Assembly (NCBI GenBank): GCA_023415725.1
Contig: JAEZJR010000199.1
Location: 1 to 11,189, forward strand
Direction of reading: 5' to 3'
Length of the DNA stretch: 11,189 nucleotides
Source: Acidobacteriota bacterium
Lineage (GTDB): Bacteria > Acidobacteriota > Blastocatellia > Pyrinomonadales > Pyrinomonadaceae
The notes beneath the pieces were generated by a model. That model made no database searches, was not told where the DNA came from, and saw only the letters and a program-made list of their open reading frames with translations. Shown piece by piece: positions 7,732 through 11,189 of this stretch (its first letter is position 1; each line of letters begins with the position of its first letter). Made by a program: the position numbers and the translations under genes.

Positions 7732-7785
7732 AATATCGGGCTGGATCAAAAAGATGGGTCGCATGTACACGGCGGGATTTTGGTT

Positions 7786-8172
7786 ATGTCAGAGAACAGT
7801 TTCAATGGTTCTGGCTCGGAAATAGGGGTTACCACGGTGACCCGGTCGGAGCCTCAAGACACTTCCATCCATTGTATCGACTGCGGGCGCGACTTCATCT
7901 GGACGGCCGGCGAACAGCAGTTCTTCCGCGATAAGGGTCTCCAAAATCCACCAAAACGCTGTAAGGAGTGTAAACAGGCGAAGAATGAACGCCTCGCCGC
8001 CATTGCCGCCGCCCAAGCATCCGGCGTAAAGCAGCGCATCGAGGTCACCGTCACTTGTGCCCGTTGTAATGAGTCGACGACCGTCCCGTTCTACCCATCT
8101 CAAGGCCGCCCCGTTTTCTGCAGGTCCTGCTTCCTCGAGATGAACCCTCAAGTACTCAACCCGCACGCCTAA
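7786..8172 (+). CDS. Double zinc-ribbon protein (zf-trcl plus CxxC-x17-CxxC)
   Basis: This is a small, probably cytoplasmic protein of 128 residues with two zinc-binding modules. The first is CIDCGRDFIWTAGEQQFF followed by CKEC, spaced CxxC-x25-CxxC. It matches the probable zinc-binding domain known as zf-trcl (D..C..CG..F.fTaGEQ.F...KG..PkRCk.C). The second is CARC-x17-CRSC with VPFYPSQGRPVFC between, matching the CxxC-x17-CxxC domain. Eight cysteines therefore bind two zinc ions. The family's function is unknown; such ribbons usually bind nucleic acid or protein. An in-frame ATG at 7687 would add 33 poorly structured residues. It has a good GGAG ten bases upstream, but a promoter-like sequence lies within that extension and the zinc ribbons do not need it. 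The gene converges with the permease gene with 3 bp between stops. Confidence 0.85.
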   Translation: MSENSFNGSGSEIGVTTVTRSEPQDTSIHCIDCGRDFIWTAGEQQFFRDKGLQNPPKRCKECKQAKNERLAAIAAAQASGVKQRIEVTVTCARCNESTTVPFYPSQGRPVFCRSCFLEMNPQVLNPHA

Positions 8173-8175
8173 ATC

Positions 8176-10164
8176 TCAACCGCCTACATGTACGCTAGGG
8201 CGGAGTTCCGGATCCTCCTCAGCTTGCCTTAAGATCTCGCGTGTAACCGGAGCTGTATCGCCTTCACCGAAAAGGATGTACCTCGCGAGGTACATGATCG
8301 GATTCCCCTCGCTCCAACCGAAATATACGTGCGGAATCTTCCCCGTAACATCTCTTAAATGAAGCAGTAAAGCGGCGATCGCGTTGGGGACGGCCGGGGC
8401 TTCTGTCCTCAATATCCTATACCCCTCAATATCGACCCCGCGCACTTTGATAGCCCCCGAGAATTCGGAAGCGTCGCCGATCTCGATTTCGTAGAAAAGG
8501 ATCGGATCGGCTGAAGGGATATGGTTGTCGATCCGTTTCTCGTGCTCCTTGAAGCGGTACTCGGTAACGTCCCCCGTTTCCCGCCGGTTGGTCACGATCC
8601 TGATCTCCCCCTCGGCGATCTCGTCAATGAATTGTTTTGCGGTGTCGTCAAATTCTATCTTGTCTATCCGGATCTCCGTGGTCCTCAAAGCACGAGAGAC
8701 GAACGAGGTCGCAATGATGCCAAGGATAAAGAGGATCGCGATCTTGATTCCGCTCGGCTGCTCGATCATGTTCACGACGGTCGTGTAAAAGAACACAAGC
8801 GTTATCGCCATAAAGAACAGCCAGGACTTCTGCCCCTTGCTCCAAGCAGAGATCGTCACCGCGACGCAGGCCGAGGTCATTAGTGCTAGGACGCCCGTCG
8901 CGTAAGCTCCGCCCTGCGCCGCCACGTTCGCCTGGAACAAAGCCGTGACGAGGAAGCAAATGGCAGTGAACACGAGCACCAATGGCCGTGTCGCTCGCGC
9001 CCAGTTCGGAGCCATGCCATAGCGTGGTAGATAACGCGGTACGATGTTCAATAAGCCCGCCATCGCCGATGCCCCGGCGAACCACAATATCGAGATCGTC
9101 GAGATGTCGTAAATGGTGCCGAACACATCGCCCATCATCTCGTGGGCCAAATAAGAGACCGCTCTGCCGTAAGCCTCGCCCCCCTCCTGGAATTCCTCAG
9201 GCGGGATCAGCATCGACGTAATGATACTGCTGCCTACTAGCATCACGCTCATGATGAGCGCCGCCGCGGTCAGTAGTTTCTTGCCGTTGCGGATGCGGCC
9301 CCTGACTCCTTCGGCAGGATCGACCGTAGACCCGGTTTCCGAGACGTGCTTGGGAGCTACCTCTACCTCGCCCGGATCGCCTTTGACCAACGGCATCACG
9401 ACTACTCCGGTCTCAAAACCCGATAGCCCCAAAGCCAGTTTTGGAAAAAACCACAGCGCGGCCGCGGCGAGCCAAAGCGAGCTACCACCTACTCCCGGAT
9501 GGTTCCAGACCGCGACCTGCCAATTGCCGAACGCCTCCGGATGAACCCAAAAGATCTCGTAAATCCCCCGCGAGATCGTGATCACGTTTAGGACGATGAA
9601 TACGATCACGATCCCCACAGCGATGCCTATCGCCTCGTTGAACCCCTTAAGAAATACGAGTCCCAACAGTCCAATGAGGATCAACGTTATCAACACCTTG
9701 TGATGAAGGATCGGAAGGCTATGGGCAACGAATGGGTTCTCGATGATATGGGCGGTCGCGTCGGCGGCAGACAGGGTTATCGTAATGATAAAACTCGTAG
9801 CCACGAACCCGAGGAGCATTAAGACGAACATCTTTCCCTTCCAACGAGAAAGAAGACGTTCGAGCATCGAAATTGAGCCGTCACCGTGCGGGCTCTCCTC
9901 CGCCACTCGCCGGTACATCGGGAGTGCGCCGAAAAGCGTCAACAGTACAAGCACAAGGGTCGCAAACGGTGAAAGGGCCCCGGCCGCGAGAAATGCGATC
10001 CCAGGCTGGTAACCGAGCGTGGAGAAATAGTCGACCCCGGTGAGGCACATCACCTGCCACCAGGGATGTTTATGGTGCCTGCCTTCGGGCTCATGCGGCC
10101 CTTCGATCTCCTGGACTCCCTTGTAAAACCAACGCGAGAGCCGGCTCCGTCCGGATTTAGGCAT
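8176..10164 (-). CDS. APC-superfamily permease, KimA/KUP-like, probable potassium importer
   Basis: This 662-residue inner-membrane protein has a basic N-terminal tail (1-36), about twelve membrane segments (about 37-490), a charged loop at about 261-297 and a cytoplasmic C-terminal domain (about 495-662). Databases usually label this group amino acid transporter. The first segment contains GVDYFSTLGYQPG with D45 and Y52, the same Asp-x6-Tyr arrangement as KimA (SSDALSSVAYG) and KUP potassium importers. SGFE (248-251) lines up with KimA TGVE, whose Glu takes part in binding. The KimA Asp-Tyr pair of the third segment is not clearly kept. The gene lies behind a c-di-AMP-type riboswitch and terminator, which supports potassium or osmolyte uptake. 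The start is the ATG at 10164; no ribosome binding site is visible. Substrate assignment is inference. Confidence 0.85.
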   Translation of the reverse strand: MPKSGRSRLSRWFYKGVQEIEGPHEPEGRHHKHPWWQVMCLTGVDYFSTLGYQPGIAFLAAGALSPFATLVLVLLTLFGALPMYRRVAEESPHGDGSISMLERLLSRWKGKMFVLMLLGFVATSFIITITLSAADATAHIIENPFVAHSLPILHHKVLITLILIGLLGLVFLKGFNEAIGIAVGIVIVFIVLNVITISRGIYEIFWVHPEAFGNWQVAVWNHPGVGGSSLWLAAAALWFFPKLALGLSGFETGVVVMPLVKGDPGEVEVAPKHVSETGSTVDPAEGVRGRIRNGKKLLTAAALIMSVMLVGSSIITSMLIPPEEFQEGGEAYGRAVSYLAHEMMGDVFGTIYDISTISILWFAGASAMAGLLNIVPRYLPRYGMAPNWARATRPLVLVFTAICFLVTALFQANVAAQGGAYATGVLALMTSACVAVTISAWSKGQKSWLFFMAITLVFFYTTVVNMIEQPSGIKIAILFILGIIATSFVSRALRTTEIRIDKIEFDDTAKQFIDEIAEGEIRIVTNRRETGDVTEYRFKEHEKRIDNHIPSADPILFYEIEIGDASEFSGAIKVRGVDIEGYRILRTEAPAVPNAIAALLLHLRDVTGKIPHVYFGWSEGNPIMYLARYILFGEGDTAPVTREILRQAEEDPELRPSVHVGG

Positions 10165-10169
10165 ACGCC

Positions 10170-10208
10170 AAAACTAGAAAACCGCATCCGCTTGACACGC
10201 GAATACGG
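10170..10208 (-). terminator. Intrinsic terminator of the riboswitch expression platform
   Basis: On the - strand CCGTATTCGC (10208 to 10199) pairs with GCGGATGCGG (10191 to 10182) over all ten positions, two of them G-U. The loop is GTGTCAA, and TTTTCTAGTTTT follows. The hairpin sits between the aptamer and the permease ATG, with the U-tract ending 5 bases before the start codon. A possible antiterminator is CGAAUGC in the aptamer (10301 to 10295), which can pair with GUAUUCG of the left terminator arm (10207 to 10201). Confidence 0.85.
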
Positions 10209-10240
10209 CCTGTTTCCCCTAAATTGATATCGATTTGGTC

Positions 10241-10371
10241 CACTTCCATCAAACCTGCGAGGTTAGCTGACGGGCTTGAACATGGAAGTGTTCAGCATTC
10301 GAAAACGCTTCGCCCCAAATTTGGTTCCCCCGCGCTGCGTGTCAAATTGAATGCAGCTTCGGCAAACTTGC
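10241..10371 (-). promoter_or_regulatory. ydaO/yuaA-type c-di-AMP riboswitch aptamer
   Basis: Read 5' to 3' on the - strand, the conserved blocks of the ydaO class appear in order. They are UUUGCCGAAG (near 10366-10357), GGGGGAACC (10331-10323), UUUGGGGCGAA (10319-10309), CCCGUCAGCUAACCUCGC (10274 to 10257), and AUGGAAGUG (10249 to 10241), which pairs perfectly with CACUUCCAU (10290 to 10282). These match the remembered Thermoanaerobacter and Bacillus ydaO sequences (GCCGAA, GGAGGAACC, UUUGGGGUUAAUC, CCGACAGCUAACUCC, GGAAGG). The P1 helix is not obvious by eye. A promoter lies just upstream and a terminator downstream. Characterised members turn expression off when c-di-AMP binds. Here the controlled gene is a KimA-like permease. 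Confidence 0.88.
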
Positions 10372-10384
10372 TTTCAAGATTTCG

Positions 10385-10413
10385 ACTATACGCCTGGGAT
10401 TCGTTAATTGCAA
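10385..10413 (-). promoter_or_regulatory. Sigma70-type promoter of the riboswitch-permease transcript
   Basis: On the - strand TTGCAA (10413 to 10408) is followed after exactly 17 bp by TATAGT (10390 to 10385). Transcription would start near 10378, about seven bases before the first aptamer nucleotides. Confidence 0.65.
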
Positions 10414-10446
10414 GATTTTGGTTAAACGGCAGCGTATAAAAGATAT

Positions 10447-10528
10447 AGGGCGACGTCTCCCACTCCGTCGCCCTTTTGGCCGTGAGTCCTCACCCCTCAC
10501 GGCCTGATGTTCACCGGGGAGGTGAACA
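10447..10528 (-). ncRNA. Three-hairpin cluster, possible small RNA
   Basis: Three perfect hairpins stand in a row within AT-rich flanks. The first (- strand order) is TGTTCACC / GGTGAACA with loop TCCCC (10528-10508). The second is GGCCGTGAG / CTCACGGCC with loop GGGTGAGGA (10504-10478). After AAAA comes the third, AGGGCGACG / CGTCGCCCT with a ten-base loop GAGTGGGAGA (10474-10447), followed by ATATCTTTTATA. The loop of the first contains an anti-Shine-Dalgarno-like CUCCCC and is complementary to the G-rich loops of the other two. Transcription from the - strand is favoured by an upstream promoter match, but a TATAAA at 10435-10440 would equally start a + strand RNA at 10447. It could instead be the termination region of the upstream gene. 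Confidence 0.4.
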
Positions 10529-10533
10529 CAACG

Positions 10534-10561
10534 ATTATCCATATAATTATAAATTTTGCAA
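10534..10561 (-). promoter_or_regulatory. Candidate promoter for the three-hairpin cluster
   Basis: On the - strand TTGCAA (10561 to 10556) lies 16 bp upstream of GATAAT (10539 to 10534). The predicted start, near 10527, falls at the base of the first hairpin. The -35 is the same hexamer as in the riboswitch promoter. The surroundings are very AT-rich, so a chance match is possible. Confidence 0.35.
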
Positions 10562-10610
10562 TGACTTTTATTTGGAATCAGACAGGAAAATGAATATTGT
10601 GAAGAACGGG

Positions 10611-11189
10611 TCAGTCGACCGAAATTGCCCCGAGCAAATAACTCCGAGCTCCATTCGCAGCCTCGACAAAAACGCTATATTCGCCAGGCGGAGTATCCGG
10701 GTCGACAACCATCGTTAGTGCCACCGCCGTAATTCCACCGCCGTAACCCATGGGGAAGACACTGCCTTCGGTGACGGCTATATGCCGGCCGCTCACGCCG
10801 AAAGTCACCTTTGCCGGATCAAGCCCCGTTCCCCCGATGAAGATCTGATGTGAATTCCCTCTCGTGACCTTTACAGACAGGGCGCCCAGTTCGCCACTTG
10901 TCCCGATAAGTTTAATTTCGGCGTCCAAGGGCGGAGCCGTAAGATTCCGGCGGACAGATGTCGGAAGGTCGAGGGCCTTTTCGAATATCTGGACCGCACC
11001 CGGCGATCGGGATCCCTGTGCAAACAAGCGATATTTACCAACAGCGAAACCAGAGAGATCAAATGAACCGTCCGCCAACTCGCTCGCAGCAACCAAACGG
11101 CCGCTTTCGGCCTCCTCGGCCCAAACGACCCCAGCAGTCCCAGCCGAACCGTTCAATGTTCCGAGCACCGCGGCACAACAGTCGGGCAC
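10611..11189 (-). CDS. C-terminal part of a probable exported protein with beta-sandwich domains
   Basis: The frame is open to the right edge, so only the last 192 residues are seen and the N-terminus is outside the window. The first visible half (about residues 10-60) has the repeating pattern of a carboxypeptidase-regulatory-like domain, with GRLVAASELADGSFDLSGF followed by GKYRLFAQG. The second half (about 85-192) is an Ig/TIG-like beta-sandwich with LSVKVTRGNSHQIFIGGTGL and TPPGEYSVFVEAANG, ending GAISVD. Similar C-terminal tails occur on secreted proteins of Acidobacteria, possibly matrixin-type metalloproteases, but no catalytic motif is visible here and I do not assign a function. A membrane or secreted location is inference. 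About 80 AT-rich bases follow the stop before the hairpin cluster. Confidence 0.7.
   Translation of the reverse strand: MPDCCAAVLGTLNGSAGTAGVVWAEEAESGRLVAASELADGSFDLSGFAVGKYRLFAQGSRSPGAVQIFEKALDLPTSVRRNLTAPPLDAEIKLIGTSGELGALSVKVTRGNSHQIFIGGTGLDPAKVTFGVSGRHIAVTEGSVFPMGYGGGITAVALTMVVDPDTPPGEYSVFVEAANGARSYLLGAISVD

Noticed and set aside
8648..9085. 145-codon open frame within the permease gene in another frame of the same strand
   Set aside because: It overlaps membrane-segment coding sequence of a clear permease gene and has low-complexity, non-protein-like composition.
10192..10225. TTGACA at 10192-10197 as a + strand -35 box
   Set aside because: The only -10-like sequence (TAAATT at 10220) is 22 bp away, and TTGACA is the loop of the terminator hairpin on the other strand.
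10503..10530. CTGATG followed by a stem on the + strand, resembling a hammerhead ribozyme core
   Set aside because: The core needs CUGANGA and GAAA after stem II. Neither the GA after CUGAUG nor the GAAA is present.
10476..10718. 80-codon open frame on the + strand
   Set aside because: It runs through two of the perfect hairpins, AT-rich DNA and the 3' end of the opposite gene, and has no ribosome binding site or recognisable motif.

Overview
The window is a stretch of bacterial chromosome made mostly of housekeeping genes, with moderately high GC and almost no Shine-Dalgarno signals. No gene fixes the lineage. The mix of an exported protein with a carboxypeptidase-regulatory-like fold, a bacterial archaemetzincin lipoprotein, CACAGAG-type inverted repeats and a long-tailed APC permease suggests an Acidobacteriota-like organism, perhaps Blastocatellia. 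That placement is inference only.

Layout, left to right. The 3' part of recG (+) enters from the left edge and is followed by about 380 bp without a recognisable gene. Next come rsmD and an EamA/DMT exporter as a tight + strand pair, with rsmD apparently leaderless. A 27-bp imperfect inverted repeat of CACAGAG units separates the exporter from aroC (+). A short heptamer tandem array follows aroC. A lipoprotein archaemetzincin (+) then meets purD (-) tail to tail with 5 bp between them. purD diverges from a small double zinc-ribbon protein (+), which in turn meets a large APC-superfamily permease gene (-) tail to tail with 3 bp between them. The - strand C-terminal part of a probable exported protein runs off the right edge.

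The most informative region is the roughly 450 bp upstream of the permease, at 10165-10610. On the - strand it carries a complete regulatory unit in the right order: a sigma70-type promoter (TTGCAA-N17-TATAGT), an RNA aptamer matching the ydaO/yuaA c-di-AMP riboswitch, a 10-bp intrinsic terminator with a U-tract, and the permease ATG six bases further on. In Bacillus subtilis this riboswitch class controls the potassium importer KimA. The permease shares the KimA/KUP-type Asp-x6-Tyr motif in its first membrane segment, so the unit is best read as c-di-AMP-controlled potassium (or related solute) uptake. Just upstream lies a cluster of three perfect hairpins with its own candidate promoter, a possible small RNA that I cannot assign to a known family.

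The other genes serve central functions: stalled-fork repair (recG), 16S rRNA methylation (rsmD), the last step of the shikimate pathway (aroC) and the second step of purine synthesis (purD). I see no tRNA, rRNA, CRISPR array, insertion sequence or phage gene.
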